From Onchocerca volvulus (taxonomy: Eukaryota; Nematoda; Chromadorea; Rhabditida; Onchocercidae): a stretch of DNA of 64,000 nucleotides. Positions 1-13,798 of this stretch are shown piece after piece (position 1 is the first letter of the stretch; every line of letters starts with the position of its first letter). Location of the stretch: the NCBI GenBank assembly GCA_000499405.2, contig HG738140.1, forward strand, positions 9,513,560 through 9,577,559, in the 5' to 3' direction. The position numbers and the translations under genes are program-made. The notes under the pieces are model-generated. The model ran no database searches, had not been told where the DNA came from, and saw only the letters and a program-made list of their open reading frames with translations.

Positions 1-111
1 TGTGTTTAGTATTTTTAAACTGGATAATACTTTTTAAGGCATTATATTTGATGACATTTTAAGAATATAGAAGTCACATGGAAAGATGGAGTATTACTTC
101 TGATTATTTTT

Positions 112-1511
112 ATGAAATATCTCCAAAGACTTTTTTTTCTTTTCCGAAAACTGCTTACACGTTCAAATTTGAGGCCTGATATGTTGGACAAATTTTCATC
201 GCTTGCCAGTGCAATGACTCAGTTACAATTTATATTAAAAAAGTCGGCGCTACCATCCGGATTCGAAGATTTTGGTTTCTTTTTGAGAACTCATGTGTTG
301 GTACCTCATTGCCTTTCCAACGATATAGATCCTAATCTCCAGGTACATTTTTATATAACATGTATTTTGCTGCAACATATGAGATAAATTTGCGTTAACT
401 GTGAAATCAAAATGGATCGTTGTAAAGACGAAGAATGTTTAGGTTTTTGTAATCAGTTTTTTAAAATACGAAACTTGTTTTTTGTTGAGCTGAAATCGGC
501 ATGCAGGTTAAATTATTGAGCTAAACCCCTCAAAAAAAGAAGCTTTTGTCACTTTTCTCTTAAATTTTCGAAAATCAGTAGAAATTTCTAAAAAACAAGT
601 ATGTTCTTTTCGATTTTCTGGAAGTTTATATATCTGCCTTACAACTTTTTCTTCAACAGGATCACCTTTTAAAATTCTCTCTGTAAACCAATATTTATAG
701 CAAGTTACTTCAAATCGTATTCATTGCTGGAATCATGATGCTGCTCCAGATTATTTACGCACAAAATTGACCCCTGAAGTGGAAACCGACGAGTCGCATA
801 TTGATAATGAGAAGAATACGCGAACATTTGATCAGGTTATCTCTACACAACGATACACTGATTTTGAGAATTTCTCTCGAGAAAAAGGAAAAAAATCAGT
901 GCATTAGATTAACAATAAAACGAATTACTTAGTGTATTATTTAAATATAATTCCGATTCTGTATATAGTTTGATATTTGAAATCGCTTAATATAAATATT
1001 ATAAAGCATAAATCACTTACATAGTTCCAATTCAAGTTAAGTTCTATGAATTTCTGTTAGTTTCCAGTTCAATGAGTTCATATAATTCAAAAAGGAAATA
1101 CTACCTCGAAATTGTTAAATGTTAAGTATTTCCGTAATAGTTTTGCCTGTCATTGACTTTAGTAATTAGTGGAAATATTAAAATTAATAGATTGTTGCTA
1201 AATGGAAAATAAATGAAAAAGATCTTCTTTAGATAAATAAACAAATATTAGCAATGAATAAACATATCGAAACGTTGTTGGCATCTATGGCTGAGAATGC
1301 TCGTAATCAGGCAGAAATACAGCAAGATATACCTACCTACAACAGTCAGGATACTCAAAAATTGGTACGAGCTATTGTGAATGGAGAAGGAGTGCGTCCA
1401 TCAAAAACTCTTATCCCAACCGAAAGTGGCCTAACAGGAAATTCTGTTAATGGACCACATGGGACTGTTCGACCGCCCGGAACGACAGCGTCTCCACAGC
1501 AAAGGCGATAG
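112..1511 (+). CDS. MED8: Mediator complex subunit 8 (3' part)
   Basis: MED8 is a head-module subunit of Mediator, the nuclear bridge between transcription factors and RNA polymerase II. Three coding segments are visible: about 112-342 (its left edge is uncertain, as I could not fix the acceptor), 701-835 and 1233-1511, stop TAG. Donors are CAG/GTACAT and CAG/GTTATC, acceptors TTATAG and CTTTAG, and phases join in frame. The middle exon carries the family signature VPxxLS..D then [18 protein letters not shown], close to the human DHLRTKPDPEVE stretch as I remember it. The last exon starts [15 protein letters not shown] and ends with a proline/threonine-rich disordered tail. The start codon lies off the window or in an unresolved exon, so the protein is partial. 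Recognition rests on remembered family sequence. The gene points toward GMP synthase, tail to tail. Confidence 0.85.
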
Positions 1512-2638
1512 CTTCAACTAATATTCATTACGCATCAAATTCTAACAGCAGCAGATTTCGATTTTTTGAGACAAAGATGTTAAACAACACTTCGTCATTG
1601 CATGCATATCTTCAAATGAAAAATACGATTTTTCACGTATACTTCTACCTGGTGTAATCTAATTCGTGCAAAAAATTATGTGAAATTATGCAGACTGTCG
1701 CCAAAATTCACTTTCTTTAGTTAATTTAATGGCAGAGCAATCCTCTCTGGAAGTTTTTAAATGTTATGACGAATACATAGAGGTCGCCGAAAGAGTTCGT
1801 TTGACAAAAGAGTCTTCACTTTATCATAAACAATAAACTCTCAAGTCTATTCCAATCAGTTATTTATATTCTCTTTTCTTTCCGTTCAATCCGAATTTCT
1901 CCAAGTATAAAAACTAAAATGAAGTCTTCTTTTAAATTATCACTCATCAGATACACAGTGACCAGTGTAATGTTACGATATTTTTTGTAAATGCTTCATC
2001 TATTCGTACATTCTTAATGTTCATGCAAATGATGTTGAAATCTATGACTGAGTCGTTAACTGCATTTAAATAAATTCCAAACGGGTAAATAACGAGAGAA
2101 TGTAGCAGAAAGTTAGTATAATATCAATACAAATCTCGATGATTTTAATCAATGAAAGAAATAACAACATTAACAAAACATGGTACAATAATTAAAAATC
2201 ATAACAAATAGAAAATATCCGTCCCACAGGGAAAATAAACGCTGTTGCATTGGTAACAGAAATTCCAATAAGTTTCCAAATACAGAAAAACTGGTTGTCT
2301 CTCATTTAATAATAAGATGTTATTCAAATTTCAAAAGTGAATTTCGCTGGCTTTTCGGCTGAGAAGAGCGCAACAAAGAACAAGATCATGTCTAAGTGTA
2401 TCATCCTGGAGAAGATTGGAAATTGAAGAGAAAAAACTATTATGAACTCTCAGAATTTCTGTTCATAAATTGTGAGTATAAAAAATTTCCAAATTTTGTT
2501 TCTATGAAGTGAGAAATTGCATTGTTGCGTTCCAAGATCTTGAACTTTTATAATATATCCACGGGTACAGAGTTCAACTTCATTTTCGCAAGTAAACTAT
2601 AATATAGTGATCTCAACTGATCAGTAATTTTAAACACT
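1512..2638. other. Intergenic, convergent 3' ends of MED8 and GMPS
   Basis: AT-rich sequence between two stop codons on opposite strands. It should contain both 3' UTRs; an AATAAA-like motif lies near 1835. I see no open frame or RNA gene in it. Confidence 0.5.
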
Positions 2639-5600
2639 TTACTCCCATTCTGTAGTGCCTGGTGGTTTCGATGTTAGATCAATCATAACACGTGACGTTA
2701 ATGGTACACGTTCTGTGATGCGACGTACTATTTCCAATACATTCTGGAATAATTATGGTCAGTGATCGCAAAAAATATAAATTATGTGCAAATCGCAACA
2801 TACTGAAATATGAAATGGAATATAAAATTATCTCAAACTTACATAAGTGGTGAAACATCAGTCAAGTCAAACCAATATTTCTAGGTAAATCTAGCAACAT
2901 CAGTTCTTTAATATTTCATAAAGAAAATTGGAAATCGTGTAAAACGTATATTTCAAGACAATGAATGATTGGTACTGAATTTTACACTTTTAATACCTGT
3001 TCAGGAATATCTTTTCCCGGTAAAGCAGCAACACCTATCATGAAGTCGTTTGTAATAAAAGGACGAAGAACGAAAGATCGTAGCGTTGATGCTTTCCTTT
3101 CCAAAGGATCTCTGTCAAAATGAACAGGAATCATCACCACTGGCATCTAAATTCGTGAAATTATGACTCTCATCTTTAAAATCTATCAAACAGATAGCAT
3201 GTTTCATGCTTATAACTAAAAATAAAAAGAAAAAAGTACTTAAAAAAAAAAAAAACCTGCTGTATTGTTTGTAAACACACTTCCAGAGCGGGATCCCTTT
3301 TACCATTCTCGTCCAACCCGTAAAGAACATCATAAGCTATTCTGTCCGCCCACCTTATTAGACTTACTGTAAAACCGTTCAAATAAGTGCGTGTGACGTC
3401 GTTCACTGGATATTCAATGGCATTTCCAAAAACATAAACTACTCTGCAACACAGAAATCAACCATAATGGAGAGCGTTTAATAACATTGGGCTTGATATT
3501 AATAATAATATTAATATAGTAGTTCCGACATTATCACATAGTAAATTACCAAAAAAATCAAGCGCTACTTTTTTCCTATGTATGCAATAATGAACAATAA
3601 CCGGTTTATATTATGTAACAATCGAGGTATAATGTGCGCTAATCGCTCTAATAGTTCCCACGGGATAGGCCTTTCATTCGTAGACAATGCAGCTGCATAT
3701 GCATAGGATCGTCCATCACCTAAAATGATTTGTACGTGATGAAACTCCTTGCGATGAAAATCTCTATCTCATCAATCTTTCAGTGTGTGCATCTTTCAAA
3801 ATGTAAGGATTGAAATAAAATTGAAGTAACACTTGGAATTAGAAATGAAAAAATTTTTTATGCTTTACAGACTAATCATAAAAAATGTAAACGAAATTAC
3901 ATTTTCATTTCTTCCCAACAAAATCTCAAAAAAAAAAAAAAAAAAAAATAAAATAAAATAAAAAAAATAAAAAAAACAAAAGAACGAATAAACCTTGCAC
4001 TCCAACCGACTGTACTGGCAAAAGAGTCGTTGCAATTTCAAAATCATGATCACTGATGGCTTTCAAGTCAATTTCCGATAAATGCTGAATTATTGTGCCG
4101 AATTCTTCGGACTAAAACCATCATTACTCTTTAAGCCTAATTTGTAATTACAGGATTTGTCTTCACAATGTATAAACAATGTATTAAAAAAAATATCTAT
4201 GAAATTTTAATTATTCATCTACTCTTTCGATTTGTACTTTATCAATAGGATAATATAAGCGAATTAATCGTTTCCTGCAAGATCCATTAATGATGTATCG
4301 CTTTAAAAACATAATATCTCAATTAATTAATTCATACGAATGAAGCAGACAATATTTCAAATCCTCCCGGAACTCATTTGTTGCAAAAAATTTTATGCCA
4401 CGCAAAGAATAATTAATTCTTAATTCTACAACATAAATAGCATCAAACCTACATGCTTATCACAAAGCGGGAGATTTGCGATCAAATGCAAGTGATGTTG
4501 AGTAGTAATGAAAAGGTCGAAGTCAGTGATTAATGGACGTTCGGCACAAACGATCCGAATAGCTAATCCGGGACCTAAAAGAAAGCAGGAATTTTCGATT
4601 GTTCCATAAGAGATACTATTTATTAACGGAATTTACGGCAAATACGATTAGTGACCACTACCAAAAAGGATTTATTGATAATCTAGCACAAATCTCACTC
4701 CATTTGTCGCTGTGCTGCCGTGATTTATACTATCTATTTTTACCTATAATGCTGAGATCTTTCCAATCTGCTAAAACTTTTAACTTGCAGTTCCCGAATA
4801 TTCTCACTGTTCAATTATTACCCAATTCATGAAGCCAATTTAAAAAAAAAAAAAGAAAAAACAGAAACACATGCAAGTTTGACTGTTGGAAATGTGAAAA
4901 AGAAAAAATTACATAAATTAACCTGGAAAAGGATGTCGATGGACAATATGTTCAGGTAAACCTAGGGATATTCCTAACTCACGAACTTCGTCTTTGTGAA
5001 AATCTTTCAGTGGCTCCAAAACTTTACCCTGGAAATAAGTTGTTAACTCATTACTTCGCTCAACCGAATCCAAGTACATTTATTCTTAGCATTTTAGGCT
5101 GAATTATATTGGATAAAAGCAAACAACACTGGTTAATTTCTTTTCTTTTTTTTTTTTTTTTTTATATTTTAACAGGCATCTAGAAACTGATAAAATACAG
5201 ATAACATTTACCAGATCCCTTAGCTCGCGAACAAGAGCGCTATCATTGTGATGAGTTTTAATGACATCTGCACAAGAACTAGCCAAATGTGATGCACTTT
5301 CAATCAAATCTGGTCTGAGAGTACCTTGTGCGAGAAATATATCCTTATCCAACTTCAACTAAAATGCACCAGGTGACATTTGAATTTAATAAATCCAGTA
5401 TTATTTTTTAAGAAGCTTTAAACAAAATATTACTGACCTCATCCATTATCTTATCTTTCACTCTCATGAATGTATCACCGATTATTTTACGTTTTACTTC
5501 GGGATCTACTGTCCTCATTAGTGACGTTGAAAGTTCGCTTCCAACTGATATTCGGCCATTCATGAAGGCATAAAAAGCATTATATCCTAAAAAATACATT

Positions 5601-8590
5601 ATTTTAAATGTATTTTGCCGTGCTAAATAAAATAGCCAATTAAAATAAAGTGTTTCAAGTCTTAATAATTACGTATTATTAAGATAATCAGATAATCATA
5701 AGTTTATAAAATTTTTTTAAAAATAAACTTAATAATTATCTGTTTTCGTTTCCGATGTTATGTAATTTATCATTCGATTCAGCCAATTATTTTAAATATG
5801 AGCAATCATTTCTTGCATATTTCGAATTTAAGTTTAAATCTAATTAATTATTTATAATGAATTAGTTTTTACTATAAAAAACTGTACGATATTACTGCAT
5901 CAACCTTCTAAAGCATAATGCTAAAAGCTGTTTAATGATTAAAAAAAAAAAAAAAAAAATCAATGTTGCGTATGGATACTAAGATCATTATTTAAGTAAA
6001 AAATTTCTCAATTGTAGTAAGGAAATCAAGAAATTTATCAGCATAAATCGAGAAATCGAAGCAAGAAATACGACGTACTTCGCACTTTCAAATTCAATTT
6101 ATTCAACGACTCCACAACGCGATCGCTTTCATTGAAACGCATAAAACCGTTATCGATGTGTATAGCAATCACTCGATCACTTCCTAAAGCTTTATGAAGA
6201 AGAGCAGCACATACCGTTGAATCCACCCCACCCGACACCATTACCTAAACATATTTTTTGTGCTATTACAATCGATAAATTTCTATCACATATTTTCAGC
6301 ATATGATTCATCTTAATATAAAAGAGACTGAAAAAGAACTTTCTGGGCATCACAGATTATTCATGTATAAATGCTTCACAGTACCAAAGACTTACCAACA
6401 CTTTTTTATCCATCACAACAGAACGAATTTCTTGAATACATTTTTGCTCACGATTGTCTATTGTGAAACCACCAGTAACACCAGCAATGTCAAAGAGAAA
6501 ATTATGCAAAATTTCTTTTCCGCAGATAGATAAATCAACTTCAGGATGAAACTGCACACCATATAATTTTCGCCTTTCATCAGCAATTGCTAAAGATGTT
6601 TGAAACAGAAATAGTTATGATAAATCTATGATTTCGAAATAAAAAGCATGGATGCATATGGCATGAAATGAAGGAGCATAGTGTTGAAGCTCTCAAAGAG
6701 TTTTCAGAATATCAAATATTCGAAAAAAAAAAAAAAAAAAACTAGACTAACCTGCAATAAAATTTCCACTCCTACCCACAATTTTGAAATTATTAGCTAC
6801 AGTTCTTTCAGTGACACTATCACTGTGGGTTAGCAGTACCTTCTGCCGAGTTGCAAGTCCCTTGAACAATGGACAGGTAGTATCAACATCGATCTATAAA
6901 AATCAAAAAATTTGGAATGGAAAGCTATTGTGACAGAGTTCTGAAAAGATCATCGACAACTGAACTGAACCTTATCAAAACTTCTAATTATTCAAGTCTA
7001 TGCGATATTCGATCCAAGATGTTTTCGCATCCAGAATTTTTTCATATAATTATTCTAAAAATTACAAATCCATTAAATATATATCAATAAATATATTTCT
7101 TTTCACTGAGTCATTGCGGTATCATAAAGATTTATTTGTTCTTTTACAATCACTATATGATTTTCGAAAAATATCTGAAAATACCTCAAGTTGCCCATCT
7201 TCACGTATAGATTTTTTAGACACATATCCTCCAAATGCTTTGTTTATCAACTGAAAAATGACACAATATTTCCAATTCAAACAGGAGAAATTATCTTACT
7301 GAATAAAATTTCACGCATCAAAAAACATTACTGAGGAACATGCTGTAGAATTAATCCAATTTAATCAATCAAGAATTATGTTAAAAAAATAAAAAGATAC
7401 CTGAAAACCATAGCAAATACCGAGAACTGGAATACCACACGTTAATATGGCAGGATCAAATTCAGGTGCATCAAATGAATTTACAGAATTTGGTCCACCA
7501 CTCAATATGATTGCTCTAAAAAGAGATTTTGTACTTTTCGAGAAAAGAAAAATAGAATAACTTAAAAAATACATCGAAAAAAAAAAAAAACAAGAGTGGA
7601 ACTAATATCAATAAGGAAAACTATTAGTCATAAGCAATGTGGATTAAGCAAGTGAAAAACCATGAGATGTCCTCGTTTATCTAACAAAGCTTAACACATA
7701 CTTGTAGCATCCTTTTTCAACCATAGTATTTGCTTTTGTGTTAAATGGCAAAATTTCGCTGAAGACATTCTGCTCACGAATTCGACGATCGATAACCTAA
7801 AAATCGAAGACATTATAGGAAAACATTAAGAAAATGAACCGAAAAAAAAAATTGGTATTTTCCTGTTTCTGAATCTGCTTGCCGAAAAACATGCAAGAAA
7901 TTCTAAACTCCAAATAACAGTTTAACAGAAGCAGAAACAAATCGTTTCAAATTTAGATGAAGTACATTGTGAACTGAAGTTTGTAATGAACAATTGCTAT
8001 AATTTTTTACTTTATTTCATTTTCACTACAAACAAGTATTCACAAACTTCCCGACAAGTCTTATAAATGATATATCCAAGAGTGAAATTATGACAAAGAA
8101 AGTTTAACATACATAATATATTCTCAAAAGCTTCTTGGGAAGAGCAAGACAGTCATCAATTATTCTCATCTATCATTATCATTTTTTGTTCACAAATGCA
8201 GATCTATCCCCAGAAATAAGTATTGAATACGAGATAATTTGGAAATTCACTTTTTAAAGCAATCTCAAAAAAAAAAAAAAAAATCTAATACCAGATAAGC
8301 TAATAATATGGGGTACTCAAATTCATTGGATTTCATCAAAGGATGTTTGCATATCCAGCAGTTCTTTCTTTTCCTATACTTAATAGCAAGTTCAAGTAAT
8401 AGCATAAGTAACGAACCTTTCCAAACTGAGCGCCAAAATCCAATATGGCGACTCCCTCTTTGTAAGCATTCTCTAACTTAGTATTATTCAAATGAGTTGC
8501 ATTAGCAGTGATCCCATTTAGAACATCTGTCGCTTGTTTACCATTGGTACAGTCAACAAGCTGTACCTCCATACTCACCGATGCATTCAT
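2639..8590 (-). CDS. GMPS: GMP synthase (glutamine-hydrolysing)
   Basis: Cytosolic enzyme that converts XMP, ATP and glutamine to GMP, the last step of de novo guanine nucleotide synthesis. Sixteen exons, 5' to 3' on the minus strand: 8590-8417, 7796-7702, 7515-7401, 7250-7185, 6893-6752, 6589-6396, 6244-6079, 5586-5438, 5358-5212, 5028-4923, 4574-4453, 4111-3994, 3719-3602, 3443-3257, 3146-2997, 2743-2639. All introns are GT-AG and every phase closes, giving 717 aa (human about 693). The class I glutaminase domain has GGPNSV, nucleophile Cys124 in GICYG, and His212/Glu214 in QFHPEV. The ATP-pyrophosphatase P-loop SGGVDST is at 266-272. Later blocks [32 protein letters not shown] and the C-terminal [10 protein letters not shown] are the family's own. 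The N-terminal ~46 residues before the glutaminase are poorly conserved; the start chosen is the first ATG after an acceptor at 8668. Confidence 0.96.
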
Positions 8591-8685
8591 GGAACAAGGG
8601 ATGTGAGAATCGTTGACTAGTGGAATCGTACGTTGTAATGGCGGAGAGTCCTCTCCTTTTTTTCCTTGCTGTAATTAAAACACTC
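8591..8685 (-). promoter_or_regulatory. Splice acceptor and 5' leader of GMPS
   Basis: An acceptor TTTTAATTACAG ends at 8669, and the 78 bases after it stay open in frame with the GMPS ATG. Either a spliced leader is added here, giving a 78-base 5' UTR, or an unseen upstream exon adds residues to the N-terminus. The sequence alone cannot decide. Confidence 0.45.
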
Positions 8686-10557
8686 TGGATATTGGATAAT
8701 TATATTAAATAAGTAATTGAATATTTTCCAAATATAAAAGCATATGAAAATAATATGGGACAACTGTATTGCATAAATAATATAACTTTTCTTAATCACA
8801 ATTCTAACGAACTCTCCTGTATTTGAATAAAGTTTTCGACAGGAAAATTCAGATAAATTCTTGCAAACTGTTTACAGTTATCATTTTTTCTTCTTCCGCT
8901 TTTACTACAAACTAAATAAGTGTTAAATGATTTCCATTTCGCCTCCTTCATCACTCTGAAAACGCTCATTAATGCTGCTAATTTTTCAAATTCAAAAAGC
9001 TATATTGAGAAATAGAAAAGGAAGCATAATGAAGGAAAATCCCCAGCAGAACAGGAAACTGTCTTCAAAATGAACTTGAAATTAAGCATAAATCGGAGCT
9101 ATAAAGTATACCACTGAAATAGATTTTTTAACACATCAATATATATTTAAGCACACACATACATACACATATATGCACACTTTAACACGAGTCAGCATTA
9201 CCAGCAGTAGCAGCAGCACCCATTACACACAGCTGTTTTCCCTCCTCACTCGCATATTACGGACGAGAACTTGCAGCAAGCACGCAATCGTTCTTACATC
9301 CATGCGTACCTTTCTATCGGTGCTGCCAGTCCAACCACTAACGAACCACCGCAATCGTCCTCATCCACGCATCACAATTCACATTCTTTCGAACATTTTT
9401 GTCTCATTGATTTTCTTTTAATATTTTACAAATTAATCAACTCTTAGATCAAAATGTCTTATGATCAAGTATCGTTTTAAGTACAGTCTGTGGATCTGAA
9501 TTATCGGAAAAGAGTATTTTAGAGAAATTCGCGAACTGATACAAATAAGCGACAATAAAGTTCCCTTCAAGCAATCGTATGAGGGCAAGAATTCGAGATC
9601 ATCACCAATTCATTGATATTACCAGTAGTGAGAGATACTGAGAGATCTTACACAGTGCATCAATGAGACTGCTTGCTCGTTTCATGCTTATTAAAACAAA
9701 GAAAGCTAAATACAGATCGTACCATATCTTCATTTAAAATAATGACAATGAAACTGATTAATAATGAAGTCATAAAATCTCGTCCCTAACAGCATAAGTT
9801 TTTCAGACATAAAATCCTATTACAACAGATGAACGTCGTTTTTTTTTTTTTCGATTCCTAATTTTTTGGTCTCATTATATTTCAACCGGAAATTGTGTCT
9901 CTCTTCTCAGTGCATACACATTGCTTTTAAACACAAAAAAAGTGTCTCTCAAGATTTCAAGTAGAATGTATCTTTTGAAACAATTCTGCTAGATAAAAAG
10001 AAATATAAGCATTTTTACAAGTAGTAATTTCAAATACAGAATATGCAATGAACGCAGAAGAAATAATGATATGTTCCTGCTTATGAAATGGAAAAAGAAA
10101 ACGCTTAATACAACTATTACATATTATCAATAATTTATTCGGAAATTGGTCCTTATTTTGACTTGAATTATGAACATATAAAAGAGCAACAACATCCTCA
10201 CAGACATAACAAGAAAAAAACCGCAAATTTTGAAAAACTAAAAACCAAGTGATTAAATTAAGAAGTAATCTAATCAATCAAAAGATGGCCAAGAAATAAA
10301 TTTATATAATTTTCGACTTAGATTACGTAATGGATTCATGAAATATTTACAAGAATAAAAAAATCAGAAGGCGACAAAATAAAATAGCTGCTTTTAATAT
10401 AAATATATTATTTCGACTAAGATAGCAGATACTTCTGCTGTGTCGATACCCGTATTTTTGCTAACCCATTTTTCCATATAAATTCGACAGTGAATTGTAC
10501 TGGATCAGATATCACCAAATTTGAAATGCCACTTTTCATTATCTAATAATCGCATTG
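8686..10557. other. Intergenic, GMPS upstream region
   Basis: No gene recognised. 9173-9420 is clearly richer in G and C than its surroundings and holds several CpGs, which fits a promoter-proximal segment of GMPS. A 106-codon open frame on the minus strand at 9957-10277 has no recognisable motif and the composition of translated AT-rich DNA, so I do not call it a gene. Confidence 0.4.
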
Positions 10558-13500
10558 TTACTGAACAGCGTTCTGCTGCAACCAGTTTTCTTTTTTTGGA
10601 GTATTCGTGGACTTCTAGGATAGGCGCTTTAATGAATTTGAAGAAAGGAAGTTTACCTTCAACGAATCCATACCGATTGTTGCATTAACAGCAAGAAATG
10701 AGCTAGACATATCAATTTCTCCGTTACATATGGAAGGCTCATATTTAGCTTGTGTAGCACCATCCGGCAGTGTCGGGGATGCTGTTCGTTTCATCGCCTC
10801 GCCTTCACTATTTCTGTTTGTTTCGCGGTGGTCACTGCCACTTCCGAGGCTGTTTCCTGATGATGAACTTCGCTGCAAAATAAAATCCATTGATCCTCAA
10901 ACATTAAACCTAACTGTTCCTATAAAACTTCATGGTGAAAATTCAAAATATATTTTATATTGATGGGACAAACTGAGATAATGACAATTTAATTATGAAA
11001 CTAATGAATTATATTTTGAACATAACTGAAAAATAGTTCGTCTTCAAATCTTATTATTTTGAATTAGTCTTAAATGAAAATAGAGTACATAAAAGTTGTA
11101 ATGTATTTCGAAATGTATCCAAACTCTACATATTAATTTCTGCTTGAAAGCCTCCAAATTTGTTGACAACTTATGAGCAAAATTATTTTTGCATCTCAAT
11201 TCTGGAAATGGGCCTATTTTATTCGCATTAGCATTAATTGTATATGAAATACCTTTGTTTTTTTTCGCAAAAATGGCCGCAAAATGTTTGTATGCTTTTT
11301 CGACAAATTGGGTAATGTCCTCGAGAGGGAGGACGAATCGCTACTTTTGGTACTGTCAAGTGTATCGGATTTGTTATGTGACGATTCAGATATTGGATTA
11401 GTTGGATTATTTGGTTCAAATGATGAAGACAACGAGGAACCCGTGTTAGGCAACTTTAAATATGCACTTCGAACTGGCACTACGTTCTTCTCCTGCTCAC
11501 TGGCGGGAAAGTATTCGTCAGTATAAATGCACGGCAAATTATGCGATGAATGCTGCAAACAGAATTGTTTTAAGAAACAATGCTAAATATTTCCTATTAA
11601 AGACCTGCTTTAGATAAATTATTATTTAAATTTACAAAGAAAGATGAACAAAAACTACTCGTTACATGCACCCTACACATAATTATTTTCATTTCAATTA
11701 CCTCGAATATTCCTTACTAATTTGCACCGCCTCTCCTTTTTTAAATAACGGTTTAGGTCTATTTCTGATTTTATAACAAAAAAATTTCTGCCATTCCAGT
11801 ACAATTAAGATAAAGAAGGATTTTATCTCTATGCATTTTATAATTCTTAAATTATCATACTATCAAATTATATGAAGTCAAAAACAAATGAAATGAAACA
11901 ACAGCTAAAAAAATTCCAGAAATATGAAATGGGAATTATGTTGCATTCTAAAGATATTGAACTAAAAATATCAAAAGAAGCGATATTTAAAAAACGAACA
12001 AATAAGCCAATTTAGTTATGAATTTCACAAAACAGAAGTTTGATAATGGAAACATCTATTTTCGGAATAGTGTAAAGTTAAAAATAAATTTAAAACTGGA
12101 ACTTCAGAAAGGGAAATGAAATTTTCCACTTCGCTGATTCTGAGCAAATTCCTATTTTCAATTAAAAAGTAGATAAGAAGTCAGGATTAAGATAAAATAT
12201 TATAGAGAAAAACCAATTTTCAAAACATAATAGCAACAAAAAAACCGCTCTGAACAAAAAGTATCAACTTTCACAAAACACAATAGTGACATAAATGAAA
12301 AATCAAATGGCAAAAAAACCAGATGAGCTTAAGAGACTTCAATGTACCAAACCAAGTATTACGCTTACGGTAAAAAATATTTAAAATTCATTTATATGCA
12401 TATAAGTATCGATTTTAGATAATTGGTGCTCACTTCGTAAATCAGATCTCTCTATAAGGTTTTTGATGTCAAATGCATGAAGATATGCGTTGTCGATATT
12501 GAAATTTAATTATTACTGCAGCATAGAAAAATAATACTTGATACTAAATATTTTTCTTTTCTGTAACAATCAACAAAGTTCCCTCTTTTTATCTCGCTTC
12601 AACAGTAGAAATAAATTAAAGTGAAAATAAAATAAGTCGACAAAGAGTCAGCGAGCATGATTATACTGTGATTTCAAGCAAAAATTTAACTGAAATATGA
12701 AAATTGTATGGAGCAAAAAGATGAACATTGCTGTACGCTAATTTCAGTGTCACAATAGTGTTCATGAGAACAGGAATTGAAACACTGTTGCTATATTATT
12801 GTTTAAACATGAGTATTTCTATAAATCCAAGTAAATATAATTGTATGATTTACTAATACCATAAGAAAATACATCGATCGATCAGATTCTATGTTAATAT
12901 GACAAATAGCACAACACGAAAACTTGATGCAGTAATAATCAAAATATTAAAAAATTTAGTTTATAATAATGTAATGGTATTTTAAAATATTGGGAAAAAA
13001 ATGGACTCAGTAATCGTATTCAATCAACGACAAACTCATAAATTACACAAACTTTAAGCATGAAAGATCGATAATTTTTTACATTAACAAATTGTTTAAG
13101 ATTTATTTTAACTTTAATTGTCTTCTAGTGGTCTATTACTAATAAGTAGTTATAGGTGTAAAAAGAAACGCTCTACACTCTTTTAACATATATAAGTAGC
13201 ATATTAAAATATGTAGCATAACTTATAAATGTGAAAATATCATGCAACAAAGCAAGACAGCAATAGATGTTGAAATAGCCCAATGATGAGAATTAACCAT
13301 AAATTTGCAGGCAATTCCCTGACAAACTTTTATAGCATACTGTTAGAATGGACATGATATATAACTTACCTTGCTTGTTCGGCTTCCAATTTTGATCAGG
13401 AATGCCAAGTTGAGTCGGTGCTGCAACGGAATATATTTAAAAGCATATGACAAAAGAATTCGAAGATTTCAGAAGCAGGAAATAATGATGCATTAATTTT

Positions 13501-13798
13501 ACAGCTTTTTTCCTACATTTACAAGAAGCTTTAATTTCTTCTATCGGATTTCCACACAAAATGTCAGGGACAACGATAAATTCCAAAGAAATCAATTCAC
13601 CCCCCAAGCTGAATACGCGCCAAGTTCTCCTCGTTCCAATGATTCTGGCAATAAACCAAATGTGCTTACGGTAATGATAGCTGTAAAGCAGATGCAATCT
13701 TTAACAGCTATACTGCCGGAATTAAAAAAGTGGGGTGAATCAGGCTTGAATAATTTCTGTAAATTGCCATTTCTCACCGTTGGAAGCGGGATGTATTT
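10558..13798 (-). CDS. Uncharacterised serine-rich protein, 5' end unresolved
   Basis: I do not recognise this gene. Five exons link in phase 0 with standard donors and acceptors: 13798-13670, 13420-13370, 11552-11253, 10872-10657, 10614-10558 (stop TAA). They encode at least 290 residues. The first two exons are mixed and partly hydrophobic (SIAVKDCICF, then LNLAFLIKIGS). The third and fourth are serine/asparagine-rich and probably disordered, with runs such as SSSLSRTLPNLSKK and RSSSSGNSLGSGSD, and a basic patch ILRPFLRKKTK. The protein ends in a short Lys/Gln tail. No in-frame ATG exists in the first two exons, so an upstream exon is missing; a candidate ATG at 13863 is in another frame. 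One intron is 1.7 kb. It lies upstream of GMPS on the same strand with about 1.9 kb between, so an operon is unlikely. A nematode-specific regulator or scaffold is possible but unproven. Confidence 0.5.

Noticed and set aside
9173..9421. Plus-strand frame in the GC-richer block upstream of GMPS
   Set aside because: Thr/Ser/His-rich by composition, no motif; better explained as promoter-proximal DNA.
9957..10277. 106-codon minus-strand open frame
   Set aside because: Phe/Ile/Asn-rich like translated AT-rich DNA, no motif, no splice context; similar frames occur by chance here.
10510..10614. Alternative longer reading of the last exon of the serine-rich gene ending near 10510
   Set aside because: It needs phase 1, while the preceding exon ends in phase 0; the phase-0 reading stops at 10558.
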